From an uncultured Aliiroseovarius sp. (GTDB lineage Bacteria; Pseudomonadota; Alphaproteobacteria; Rhodobacterales; Rhodobacteraceae): a DNA stretch of 9,926 bases. Both the position numbers and the translations under genes were made by a program. The DNA lies in assembly GCA_938023895.1 (NCBI GenBank), contig CALJDH010000087.1, positions 1-9,926 on the forward strand, read 5' to 3'. Numbering within the stretch: the first letter of the stretch is position 1; the number at the start of each line of letters is the position of its first letter. Positions 1 to 6,220 of the stretch are shown here, one piece after another. A model generated the notes under the pieces. That model was not told where the DNA came from. It ran no database searches and was given only the letters and a program-made list of their open reading frames with translations.

Positions 1-254
1 CGCCCGATGCTAGGACCGCCTGCGCCTTGACCACCGCGACCGCCACCCTTGCGACTGTCACCTCGGCCACCCATGAGCACACGCAGTTGCTCTTGGCCTT
101 TTTTCATCAGCTCGTCGATTTCCGGGATCTGGGGATTGTCACCGCCGGGGCGATTGTTGCCACCGCGGTTGCCATCATTGTTCGAGGGGGGACGTCCATC
201 AGAGCCGCCACGGTTTCCACCGCCGCCCCAGGGACCGCCATTATCGCTGGCCAT
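1..254 (-). CDS. hflK: HflK, FtsH protease modulator subunit (N-terminal part only)
   Basis: The window edge cuts this gene after about 84 codons, so only the N-terminal tail is visible. The protein starts MASDNGGPWGGG and continues as a Gly/Asn/Arg-rich, low-complexity stretch. A short acidic helix-like piece follows (PQIPEIDELMKKGQEQLRVL, about residues 43-62) and then another Gly/Arg-rich segment. This is the typical cytoplasmic leader of HflK; the membrane anchor and the SPFH/band-7 domain would lie beyond the edge. Known role: HflK pairs with HflC in an inner-membrane assembly that surrounds and modulates the FtsH protease. The ATG start is supported by a purine-rich GGAAGGA about 10 bases upstream. 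The gene is on the same strand as gor and rpiA, but 129 bases and a hairpin separate it from gor, so it may have its own promoter. The assignment rests on the N-terminal pattern and the context, because no domain core is present. Confidence 0.85.
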   Translation of the reverse strand, partial: MASDNGGPWGGGGNRGGSDGRPPSNNDGNRGGNNRPGGDNPQIPEIDELMKKGQEQLRVLMGGRGDSRKGGGRGGQGAGGPSIG

Positions 255-297
255 CTGGTCCTATTCCTTCCGTGTTAAAAACAGGGTTTCGCGCTCA

Positions 298-327
298 TAA
301 CTGGCCCTTCGGGGCGCAGATTTCAAG
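298..327 (-). promoter_or_regulatory. Candidate promoter for hflK, heat-shock sigma factor (RpoH)-like
   Basis: Reading the minus strand, CTTGAAA (327 to 321) is followed after 14 bases by GGCCAGTTA (306 to 298). The RpoH consensus of gamma- and alphaproteobacteria is roughly CTTGAAA, 11 to 16 bases, then CCCCATTTA. The first element matches fully and the second at 6 of 9 positions. A start a few bases after 298 would give a leader of roughly 35 bases before the hflK ATG. It lies downstream of the gor hairpin, where an internal promoter for hflK would be expected. Assigned by eye; a vegetative promoter sharing TTGAAA is an alternative. Confidence 0.33.
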
Positions 328-329
328 GC

Positions 330-354
330 AAAGGGGACGCATCGCGCCCCCTTT
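330..354 (-). terminator. Perfect hairpin between gor and hflK (weak terminator or processing/stabilising stem)
   Basis: On the minus strand AAAGGGGGCGC, loop GAT, GCGTCCCCTTT forms an 11-bp stem with one G-U pair and no bulge. It begins 30 bases after the gor stop codon. The downstream arm ends in TTT, followed by GCC, so the U-tract is short and termination would be incomplete. On the plus strand the stem is followed by TTTT, but no plus-strand gene ends here. The likely roles are partial termination after gor or 3'-end protection of the rpiA-gor message. Confidence 0.5.
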
Positions 355-383
355 TCATATGTTTAGATGTCGTAATCGTCAGA

Positions 384-1751
384 TCAGTCGCTGCGGGTGG
401 GCGACTTCATCAGCACGATTTCTTCCGACATGGTCGGGTGAACGGCCACGGTCCGGTCGAAATCAGCCTTGGTTGCGCCCATTTTCACGGCCACCGCGGC
501 CAGCTGGATCATCTCGCCCGCCCCGTCGCCGACGATATGAACGCCCAGCACTTTCTGGGTCTCTTGGCTAACGATCAGTTTGAACAGCACGCGTTCGTTC
601 GATCCGATGAAGCTTTTCTGCATCGGGCGGAAAGCGGCACAATAGACGTCGATCTTTTCCTGCGCGCGGGCATCTTCTTCGGACAGACCCACGGTGCCGT
701 ATTCCGGCTGGGTAAACACGGCCGAGGCCACATTCTCGTGATCCGGCTTTGTCGGGTTGCCGTTGAAGACGGTTTCGACGAACGCCATGCCTTCGCGGAT
801 CGCGACCGGTGTCAGGGTGATCCGGTTGGTCACATCGCCCACCGCATAGATCGAGGGGACCGAGGTCTGACTGTAGTCATCGACGACCACTTCTCCGCCG
901 CGACCCAGCTTCACGCCGGTCTCTTCAAGACCAAGCCCGTCGGTGTTCGGCACGCGACCGGTGGCAAAGAGCACCTGATCAAAGACCTCTTCACGCCCAT
1001 CGGTGCCCTTGACCCAGATCGCGCCATCACGCTCTTCCATGCGTTCGACTTCAAGACCGACATGCAGGTCCACGCCGCGTTCGCGGATATGCTCGGCCAA
1101 GAAACCGCGCACTTCGTCGTCAAAGCCCCGCAGGATCTGCGCGCCCCGATACCACTGCGCCACGTGGCTGCCCAGTCCGTTGAAAATGCAGGAAAACTCG
1201 GTCGCAATATAGCCGCCACCGACAATTAGGATTCGCGCGGGGAACTCTTCCAGATTGAACACTTCGTTCGAGGTGATGCCCAGTTCGGCAGCACCCGGCG
1301 TGTCGGGAATGAACGGACGCCCGCCGGTGGCCACAAGGATGTGCTTGGCGGTGAAGGTTTGCCCCGTCGACAGCTCGACCGTGTGGGCGTCTTTCACTAC
1401 TGCGCGTGCGTTGTAAATATCAGCGCCCGAGTTGCCGAGGTTGCGGGTATAGATGCCCTCCAGCCGTTCAAGCTCGGCATGAAGCGCGGGGCGGAAAGTG
1501 CCCTTCCAGTCAAACGTGCCACGCGCATTGCCCTTCCAGCCATAGGCGGCCGCATCCGCCGCAGCCGGACCATGTTGCGAGGCAAAGACCATCAGCTTTT
1601 TCGGCACACAGCCGCGGATGACGCAGGTGCCGCCCATGCGGAACTCTTCCGCCAGCGCCACTTTCGCGCCGCCTTCGGCTGCCACACGGCCAGCGCGCAC
1701 GCCACCCGAGCCGCCACCGATTACAAAGAGGTCATAGTCAAATCCGCTCAT
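384..1751 (-). CDS. gor: Glutathione-disulfide reductase, plant/cyanobacterial-type
   Basis: A cytoplasmic flavoenzyme that reduces glutathione disulfide to two glutathiones with NADPH. Numbering below runs from the upstream in-frame ATG at 1757. The FAD-binding GGGSGG is at 14-19 and the redox-active pair CVIRGC at Cys45/Cys50, followed by VPKK. The NADPH fold GGGYIA is at 180-185, with Arg204 and Arg210 placed as the 2'-phosphate-binding arginines of known reductases (YRGAQILRGFD), which indicates NADPH rather than NADH. The second FAD segment YAVGDVT is at about 304-310, and the dimer-interface acid/base motif HPTMSEE is at 440-446. The CVIRGC and LRGFDDE wording resembles plant and cyanobacterial enzymes more than E. 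coli Gor (CVNVGC). Length is normal for the family. I start at the second ATG (1751) because the ribosome site GAAAGG is 7 bases from it but only 1 base from the ATG at 1757. It is probably cotranscribed with rpiA, which lies 136 bases upstream. Confidence 0.96.
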   Translation of the reverse strand: MSGFDYDLFVIGGGSGGVRAGRVAAEGGAKVALAEEFRMGGTCVIRGCVPKKLMVFASQHGPAAADAAAYGWKGNARGTFDWKGTFRPALHAELERLEGIYTRNLGNSGADIYNARAVVKDAHTVELSTGQTFTAKHILVATGGRPFIPDTPGAAELGITSNEVFNLEEFPARILIVGGGYIATEFSCIFNGLGSHVAQWYRGAQILRGFDDEVRGFLAEHIRERGVDLHVGLEVERMEERDGAIWVKGTDGREEVFDQVLFATGRVPNTDGLGLEETGVKLGRGGEVVVDDYSQTSVPSIYAVGDVTNRITLTPVAIREGMAFVETVFNGNPTKPDHENVASAVFTQPEYGTVGLSEEDARAQEKIDVYCAAFRPMQKSFIGSNERVLFKLIVSQETQKVLGVHIVGDGAGEMIQLAAVAVKMGATKADFDRTVAVHPTMSEEIVLMKSPTRSD

Positions 1752-1758
1752 ATTCATT

Positions 1759-1764
1759 GCCTTT
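1759..1764 (-). promoter_or_regulatory. Ribosome binding site that decides the gor start
   Basis: The minus strand reads GAAAGG, C, ATG AAT ATG AGC. The spacing to the second ATG (7 bases) is right for initiation, whereas the first ATG would sit almost on top of the site. This favours a protein beginning MSGFDYDLF. Confidence 0.6.
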
Positions 1765-1771
1765 CACGTCC

Positions 1772-1785
1772 CACCCGGTCGGGTG
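1772..1785. repeat. Inverted repeat just upstream of gor
   Basis: CACCC, GGTC, GGGTG forms a 5-bp perfect stem with a 4-base loop (6-bp pairing if the loop closes further). It sits about 20 to 35 bases before the preferred gor start, next to but not covering the ribosome site. It could be a small leader stem or a binding site; the sequence alone does not tell. No strong promoter was recognised in the 136-base rpiA-gor gap. Confidence 0.3.
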
Positions 1786-1876
1786 CGCATCACATCGGGT
1801 TTGCATCCGCTGAAAGCTAGGGGCTTGGCACACAGCTTTCCACCCCCAGAATTGTCACATTGATCACGTTTCCGCG

Positions 1877-1892
1877 TCTGATCCCAATCAGA
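1877..1892. repeat. Small inverted repeat over the rpiA stop codon
   Basis: TCTGAT, CCCA, ATCAGA is a perfect 6-bp inverted repeat whose right arm contains the rpiA stop codon (1888-1890). It lacks a G+C-rich stem and a T-run, so it is not a convincing terminator. That is consistent with transcription continuing from rpiA into gor. Confidence 0.3.
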
Positions 1893-2670
1893 TATCCGCA
1901 AACATGTTGGCGTCCTGCCCAGTTTCCACCTGCACCTCGGTCAAGGTGCCGTCCGTTAGATCGGTCACTTCAATCCGCCCATCGCCGTGGCCCGAGATCA
2001 CCATGTCGCAAATGTCGATAAACAGCCCGTTCTCGACCACACCCGGCACTTGATTCAATGCAAGCGCCAGATGGCGCGGATCGCCAATCCGTTTCAGGTG
2101 CAAATCAATGATATGGTTGCCCTGATCGGTCATGAAAGGTTCGCCGTCAATCATCCGCACCACGGTTTCCCACCCCAGCACGTCCATCCCGTCCAGCATT
2201 GCTTCGACAGTAGCGCGCGTGGTTTGTAGGCCGAAGGGAATGACCTCGATCGGCAGAGGGAACGCGCCAAGATGCGCGACGGATTTCGAATGATCGGCAA
2301 TCACAATCATGCGATCCGACGCCGAGGCAACAAGCTTTTCATGCAGCAACGCCCCGCCGCCACCTTTGATCAAGGTTAGTTCGGCATCATACTCATCGGT
2401 CCCGTCAATGGTGATATCCAACCACTTCACGTCATCCAATGTGGCCACCCGCAGACCAGCCTCCTGCGCAAGAGCAGCTGTCCGGTTACTGGTTGGCACG
2501 CCAACAATATTCAGCCCTTCCTCACGCACGCGTTCGCCAAGATACTTGACCATCCAAGCAGATGTCGACCCGGTCCCCAGCCCGATGCTCATCCCGTCTT
2601 CCACGAACTGCACCGCATATTTCGCCGCAATGCTTTTTGCCGTGTCGATAGGTGAAAGTTCTGCGGTCAT
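1888..2670 (-). CDS. rpiA: Ribose-5-phosphate isomerase A
   Basis: Interconverts ribose 5-phosphate and ribulose 5-phosphate in the non-oxidative pentose phosphate pathway (and the Calvin cycle where present), in the cytoplasm. The 260-residue protein has all family signatures: the phosphate-binding loop GLGTGST at 30-36, DGTDEYD at 89-95 (the two catalytic-site aspartates) and KGGGGALLHEK at 102-112, whose Glu111 is at the position of the catalytic glutamate of E. coli RpiA. The C-terminal GVVENGLFI segment is also typical. It is slightly longer than E. coli RpiA (about 219), as is usual in alphaproteobacteria. The same frame stays open for another 189 codons upstream, but that stretch is antisense to the GST gene and is not family sequence. 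I therefore start at the ATG at 2670, which has GAGGG about 10 bases upstream. It is probably the first gene of an rpiA-gor transcript. Confidence 0.97.
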   Translation of the reverse strand: MTAELSPIDTAKSIAAKYAVQFVEDGMSIGLGTGSTSAWMVKYLGERVREEGLNIVGVPTSNRTAALAQEAGLRVATLDDVKWLDITIDGTDEYDAELTLIKGGGGALLHEKLVASASDRMIVIADHSKSVAHLGAFPLPIEVIPFGLQTTRATVEAMLDGMDVLGWETVVRMIDGEPFMTDQGNHIIDLHLKRIGDPRHLALALNQVPGVVENGLFIDICDMVISGHGDGRIEVTDLTDGTLTEVQVETGQDANMFADI

Positions 2671-2707
2671 AACAACGAATCCCTCAAACCAAACAATTGC
2701 TTCGCAT

Positions 2708-2713
2708 TTTATA
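2708..2713 (-). promoter_or_regulatory. Candidate -10 element for rpiA
   Basis: On the minus strand TATAAA lies about 37 bases before the rpiA ATG, inside the 129-base gap between the divergent rpiA and GST genes. It is the only good -10 match there for leftward transcription. No clear -35 hexamer appears 16 to 18 bases upstream, so the call is weak. Confidence 0.27.
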
Positions 2714-2799
2714 GGGCGCGGACCCCGCGTTGGCGAGCACCGAGCCAAACCGGCAACTTTTTTCTGGTCACTTTGCTGTGGATTTGATTGTGTCGCGCC

Positions 2800-3483
2800 A
2801 TGTTGAAACTTCACTACGCCCCCGACAACGCCTCCCTGATCATCCGGCTTGTGCTGGAGGAACTGGGCGAGCCATATGAAACCGTTCTGGTCGATCGCGG
2901 CAGCAATGCGCAGCAAGGCCCTGCCTATCTGAAGGTCAATCCGATGGGGACGATCCCGGCGCTTGAGACCCAGCATGGGGTGGTCTTTGAAACCGCAGCC
3001 ATCCTGCTGTGGCTGTGTGATCGCGCGGGGCGGCTGGCGCCTGCTGCGGACAGCCCGGATCGTGGGGCATTCCTGTCGTGGATGATGGTGGCGTCGAACG
3101 GGCTGCAGATGGACTTGCGTCAGCATTTCTATGCAGAGCGGTTCACAGCTGGACCTGCCGACGACCACCGACGCATCGTCGCCGAACGCCTGCGCGGGCA
3201 TTTGGATCGGTACGAAGCGCTGTTGGGCGAAGGACATGCCTGGTTCGGGTCCGAGGCTCCAACCGCGCTGGACTATTATGTTGCGACCCCTCTGCGCTGG
3301 TTTGCGCTATACTTGAAAGGGGAACCTTGGTTTCAGCTCGACCACTGGCCACGGCTAAAATGCCTTGCCAAAAGGATCGAGGGCCGCCCGGCGATGCAGG
3401 CCGCCATCGAGGCCGAGGGCTTGGGCGCGACGCCGCTCAGCGCCCCCTCGCCCGCCAATCCACCGGAAGGGGTGGCGCTGTAA
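2800..3483 (+). CDS. Glutathione S-transferase family protein
   Basis: A 227-residue cytoplasmic protein of the glutathione S-transferase superfamily. The N-terminal thioredoxin-fold domain spans about residues 1-80: it opens MLKLHYAPDNAS, carries the cis-proline motif NPMGTIPAL at 47-55 and the glutathione-contacting ETA at 64-66. An all-helical C-terminal domain follows, with the usual ALDYYVATPLRW-type core at about 156-167. The proline-rich tail (about the last 15 residues) is probably disordered. Members conjugate glutathione or act as glutathione-dependent reductases; the substrate cannot be told from sequence. It is divergent from rpiA and close to gor, which regenerates glutathione. 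The ATG at 2800 has no recognisable Shine-Dalgarno within 15 bases. An in-frame TGA at 2785-2787 leaves only TTG at 2788 as an alternative start, and the N-terminal strand pattern favours the ATG. Confidence 0.92.
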   Translation: MLKLHYAPDNASLIIRLVLEELGEPYETVLVDRGSNAQQGPAYLKVNPMGTIPALETQHGVVFETAAILLWLCDRAGRLAPAADSPDRGAFLSWMMVASNGLQMDLRQHFYAERFTAGPADDHRRIVAERLRGHLDRYEALLGEGHAWFGSEAPTALDYYVATPLRWFALYLKGEPWFQLDHWPRLKCLAKRIEGRPAMQAAIEAEGLGATPLSAPSPANPPEGVAL

Positions 3484-3491
3484 TACATCAT

Positions 3492-3504
3492 CTGGACAAT
3501 CCAG
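3492..3504 (+). repeat. Small stem-loop after the GST gene
   Basis: CTGGA, CAA, TCCAG is a perfect 5-bp stem with a 3-base loop, 9 bases after the GST stop codon and about 45 bases before the next gene. CTTTC follows, with no real T-tract, so it is at best a weak terminator between the two same-strand genes. Confidence 0.25.
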
Positions 3505-3548
3505 CTTTCGCACCGGACACTGTTCTGGCAGCAACGTAGGCGCAAATT

Positions 3549-3902
3549 ATGGGCAAGTATTTCTATCTCACACTGGGGTGGTGCGCTGTGGCGCTTGGCC
3601 TGCTCGGGGTCATTCTGCCCGTGCTGCCGACCACGCCCTTTTTGCTGATCGCAGCCTTTGCCTTCGGCAACAGCAGCCCACGCGCCCGAGCATGGCTGAT
3701 TGACCACGCCCATTTCGGCCCCGCCATCCGCGATTGGGAAGAGCGTGGTGCGATCTCACGGCGGGCCAAAACGCTCGCCACCAGTATGATGACGCTTGTC
3801 CTTGTGATCTCGCTGATTTTGGGCGCCCCGTGGTGGGTGGTGCTAGCGCAAGTGCTGCTGATGGGTGCAGGGGCCGCGTTCATTCTGACACGCCCAGATT
3901 AA
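3549..3902 (+). CDS. YbaN/DUF454 family inner-membrane protein
   Basis: A small (117-residue) membrane protein of the DUF454 family, to which E. coli YbaN belongs; no biochemical function is established for the family. The hallmark is visible: a hydrophobic N-terminus (about 5-24) runs into LPTTPFLLIAAFAF (26-39), and then come the soluble loop with SSPRARAWL and the conserved HFGPAIRDWEERGAIS (about 55-70). Two further hydrophobic segments lie at about 77-93 and 95-113, ending in a short TRPD tail. The start is supported by GTAGG about 8 bases upstream. It lies 65 bases after the GST gene on the same strand and may share its transcript, but the small stem-loop between them leaves this open. 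Family assignment is confident; role unknown. Confidence 0.9.
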   Translation: MGKYFYLTLGWCAVALGLLGVILPVLPTTPFLLIAAFAFGNSSPRARAWLIDHAHFGPAIRDWEERGAISRRAKTLATSMMTLVLVISLILGAPWWVVLAQVLLMGAGAAFILTRPD

Positions 3903-3949
3903 CCGGAACGCGATTGGCGTAAAAACTGTCGCTTTTTCACGCGCCTACA

Positions 3950-3964
3950 TGCGGAAAATCCGCA
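3950..3964 (+). repeat. Inverted repeat in the sdaA leader
   Basis: TGCGGA, AAA, TCCGCA is a perfect 6-bp inverted repeat with a 3-base loop, ending 31 bases before the sdaA start. It could be a leader hairpin or an operator half-site pair. I saw no clear promoter in this 93-base gap. Confidence 0.28.
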
Positions 3965-3995
3965 CAATGGTCTGACGTAATAAAGCGAGGTCAAA

Positions 3996-5375
3996 ATGTT
4001 CCTGTCTGTATTCGACATGTTCAAAGTCGGGGTCGGCCCCAGTTCGTCCCATACGATGGGGCCAATGGTTGCGGGTGCCCGCTTCTTGGATCTGCTACGT
4101 GAACAACCCTTCCAGGTGCATGGGCTGAAAGCCTCGCTGCATGGCTCGCTCGCCTTCACGGGCGTCGGTCACGCGACCGACCGCGCGACCATTCTGGGCC
4201 TCGCGGGGTTCCTGCCCGACAGCTATGACCACGCAAAAGCCGAAGCCGCACTGGCCGAGATCAACGCCAGCGGCACCGTGTCGCCGAACGGATTGGGCGC
4301 GCTGAAATTCGCACCGAAAACCGACCTGATTTTCGACTATGACCACCCCCTGCCCGGTCACGCCAACGGCATGCAGCTGATGGCAACCGACGCGCAAGGC
4401 GACGTGGTTGTGCGCGAGACCTATTACTCGATCGGCGGCGGTTTCGTCGTGACCGAGGCCGAGCAGGCACAGGAAGCCAAGTTGGACGCTCAAGACGCCA
4501 AAACCCATCCTTTCCCGTTCGAAAACGCGGTGCAAATGCTTGAGATGGCGAAAGCCTCGGGCAAGAGCATCGCGGAGATGAAACGCGCCAATGAATTGGT
4601 GCATATGGGTCCAGCCACACTTGCCGAGAAGCTCGACCGGGTGTGGGAGGTCATGCAGGACTGCATCCAGCGTGGGTTGGCGCATGACGGCATTCTGCCA
4701 GGCGGGCTGATGGTCAAACGTCGCGCGAAAGCCATCTATGACAGTCTGGTTGCAGAGCAGGGTCTGAACCTGACCGCCCCGCACACGATCAACGACTGGA
4801 TGAGCGTCTATGCCATGGCGGTGAACGAAGAAAACGCCGCGGGTGGGCAGGTCGTGACCAGCCCGACCAACGGGGCAGCGGGTGTGTTACCTGCCGTGGT
4901 TTACTACTGGCTTAACCACGTGCCCGGCGCCACAAGCTCGCGAATCCACGACTTCCTGCTGACGGCCTCGGCCATCGGAGCCATCGTAAAGCACAACGCG
5001 TCGATTTCCGGAGCCGAAGCGGGCTGTCAGGCCGAGGTTGGATCGGCCAGCGCAATGGCAGCCGCCGGCCTGTGCGCCGTGATGGGTGGGACGCCAGAGC
5101 AAGTTGAAAATGCGGCCGAAATCGCGTTGGAGCACCATCTTGGCCTGACCTGTGATCCCGTACGCGGACTGGTGCAGGTTCCCTGCATCGAGCGCAACGG
5201 TCTGGGCGCGATCAAAGCGGTCTCAGCAGCCTCTCTGGCGCTGCGTGGAGACGGCACCCATCTGGTCCCGCTGGACGCCTGCATCAAGACGATGTTCGAA
5301 ACCGGTCAGGATATGATGGAGAAATACAAAGAGACTTCTCTGGGTGGTCTAGCGGTCAACGTCCCGAACTGTTGA
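3996..5375 (+). CDS. sdaA: L-serine ammonia-lyase, iron-sulfur-dependent, single-chain
   Basis: Deaminates L-serine to pyruvate and ammonia in the cytoplasm with a [4Fe-4S] cluster, not pyridoxal phosphate. This is the one-chain form: an N-terminal beta domain with [11 protein letters not shown] at 14-24, then the catalytic alpha domain with [12 protein letters not shown] (289-300). Three cluster cysteines are placed as in studied homologues: Cys344 ([10 protein letters not shown]), Cys386 (TCDPVRG) and Cys397 (VPCIERNG). The last residue is Cys459 (NVPNC); in the Legionella enzyme the C-terminal cysteine folds back as the fourth cluster ligand until serine displaces it, so the intact C-terminus matters. 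The length of 459 is normal. GAGG about 7 bases before the ATG supports the start. It follows the DUF454 gene by 93 bases, perhaps with its own promoter, and converges on thiN. I see no serine transporter or regulator next to it. Confidence 0.97.
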   Translation: MFLSVFDMFKVGVGPSSSHTMGPMVAGARFLDLLREQPFQVHGLKASLHGSLAFTGVGHATDRATILGLAGFLPDSYDHAKAEAALAEINASGTVSPNGLGALKFAPKTDLIFDYDHPLPGHANGMQLMATDAQGDVVVRETYYSIGGGFVVTEAEQAQEAKLDAQDAKTHPFPFENAVQMLEMAKASGKSIAEMKRANELVHMGPATLAEKLDRVWEVMQDCIQRGLAHDGILPGGLMVKRRAKAIYDSLVAEQGLNLTAPHTINDWMSVYAMAVNEENAAGGQVVTSPTNGAAGVLPAVVYYWLNHVPGATSSRIHDFLLTASAIGAIVKHNASISGAEAGCQAEVGSASAMAAAGLCAVMGGTPEQVENAAEIALEHHLGLTCDPVRGLVQVPCIERNGLGAIKAVSAASLALRGDGTHLVPLDACIKTMFETGQDMMEKYKETSLGGLAVNVPNC

Positions 5376-5394
5376 GACTCTGAGCTTCGGGTCT
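5375..5394. other. Convergent junction sdaA/thiN with a weak hairpin
   Basis: The two stop codons are 17 bases apart. AGACTC and GGGTCT can pair into a 6-bp stem with one G-T wobble around an 8-base loop, overlapping the last base of sdaA and the thiN stop. Neither side has a T-tract, so I do not call it a terminator. Some transcript overlap at the 3' ends is likely. Confidence 0.3.
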
Positions 5395-6085
5395 AAGGGC
5401 AGAGCGATAAGTCGCCCTGCCACAACACGCGCACGGCGTCTCGCAGGAAGGCGCGTGGCAGGATCACCAAAAGCCCATCCCCCTCGGCTGATAGGGTAAC
5501 AACCCCATCGGTCACCTCGTTTGAGGTACCAAATTGTCCCCAGGGTGCGAACTCCAGCCCGTCGACAGGCCATCGCAAACCGCTGCAATGTGCAACAACA
5601 CGGGCCATCGGGAACAGCGACACCCGCGTGCCTGATGGCAGATCCAAAGTGATGTCGTGAGACAGGTGAAAACAGATGTCTTCTTCACCTAGAAGAATCG
5701 CCGGTTTTCGCGCCTGTCGGACCAAAACCGAGTAGCAGGCCAACTGATGATCCATGCGTTTTCCGGTAAAGCCGGTGCACAGGATCACCGGGGCCTCGAC
5801 CAGATCCAAAGCCTTGTCAAAATCTGTCCTGTCTTGATCCGGTGTCTCGATCAAGATCGCAGGATCCAGTTCGGCGCGCGTCGCATCCGAGATGCTGTCG
5901 AAATCCCCCGAGACCCCCAACAAATCAAGGCCCAAGGACACAGCGCGGTTCGCCCCGCCATCAACTCCGAACAAGTTCGGGGCCACTCTTAACGATTCAA
6001 CGATGTCTTGCGCGGAAGATTGACCTCCGCCAAGCAGCGTAACGCCTTCATCCAATCGTAGAAATTGACAACCCATGGTTTGCAT
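5393..6085 (-). CDS. thiN: Thiamine diphosphokinase (thiamine pyrophosphokinase)
   Basis: Transfers pyrophosphate from ATP to thiamine, giving thiamine diphosphate directly. This is the salvage route to the cofactor, distinct from ThiL, which phosphorylates thiamine monophosphate. The 230-residue protein carries the N-terminal catalytic-domain motifs in order: VDGGAN (41-46), GDFDS (60-64), DQDRTDFDKAL (83-93, acidic ATP/Mg site) and GKRMDH (108-113). The C-terminal thiamine-binding beta domain follows, with GTRVSLFP, GLRWPVDG and GTSNEV. Length is normal. I start at the ATG at 6085 because GGAG lies 5 bases upstream; an in-frame ATG at 6076 would be 3 residues shorter and less well placed. 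The gene stands alone: no thiamine transporter or biosynthesis gene is adjacent, and I see no TPP riboswitch in its 135-base upstream region. Confidence 0.94.
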   Translation of the reverse strand: MQTMGCQFLRLDEGVTLLGGGQSSAQDIVESLRVAPNLFGVDGGANRAVSLGLDLLGVSGDFDSISDATRAELDPAILIETPDQDRTDFDKALDLVEAPVILCTGFTGKRMDHQLACYSVLVRQARKPAILLGEEDICFHLSHDITLDLPSGTRVSLFPMARVVAHCSGLRWPVDGLEFAPWGQFGTSNEVTDGVVTLSAEGDGLLVILPRAFLRDAVRVLWQGDLSLCP

Positions 6086-6220
6086 TCCGGCTCCGCTTCA
6101 CACAATTGCCACATTTCCGCCACAAAATAACACCACCCGCATCGCGCTTTTGCGCAATTTAAGCATCAATGTAGTTAAATGTATCGTTGTCGTCGTTCTG
6201 GTTGAGAAGGTAAGTTTTTA
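6086..6220. promoter_or_regulatory. Divergent intergenic region between thiN and the 670-codon gene
   Basis: This 135-base gap must hold both leftward and rightward promoters. It becomes A+T-rich towards the right. GCGC-TTTT-GCGC (6144-6155) is a small inverted repeat overlapping the palindrome TTGCGCAA (6150-6157). For rightward transcription TTGCGC (6150-6155) could be a -35, with TAGTTA (6172-6177, 16-base spacing) or GTTAAA (6174-6179, 18-base spacing) as a poor -10. AGAAGG about 10 bases before 6221 is the ribosome site. For thiN I found no convincing hexamer pair. Confidence 0.3.

Noticed and set aside
438..1229. 263-codon plus-strand open frame
   Set aside because: It lies entirely antisense to gor, whose full set of catalytic motifs is intact. 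Its His/Asp/Gly-rich composition is what the codon bias of the real strand produces.
1841..1880. CRP/FNR-like operator in the rpiA-gor gap (GTGATCAATGTGAC on the minus strand)
   Set aside because: The GTGA elements are direct repeats, not the inverted arms such dimeric regulators need.
2671..3237. 189-codon upstream extension of the rpiA frame
   Set aside because: It is antisense to the GST gene and the intergenic region and lacks RpiA features. The family start, with a ribosome site, is at 2670.
4095..4784. 229-codon minus-strand open frame
   Set aside because: It is antisense to sdaA and resembles no family; sdaA is intact across this stretch.
5375..5394. Terminator between sdaA and thiN
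   Set aside because: The stem is short, contains a wobble pair and has no T-tract on either side.
6086..6220. TPP riboswitch or CtrA site in the thiN divergent region
   Set aside because: I saw no CUGAGA-type thi-box core. The two TTAA motifs (6159 and 6175) are 12 bases apart, not the 7 of a CtrA site.
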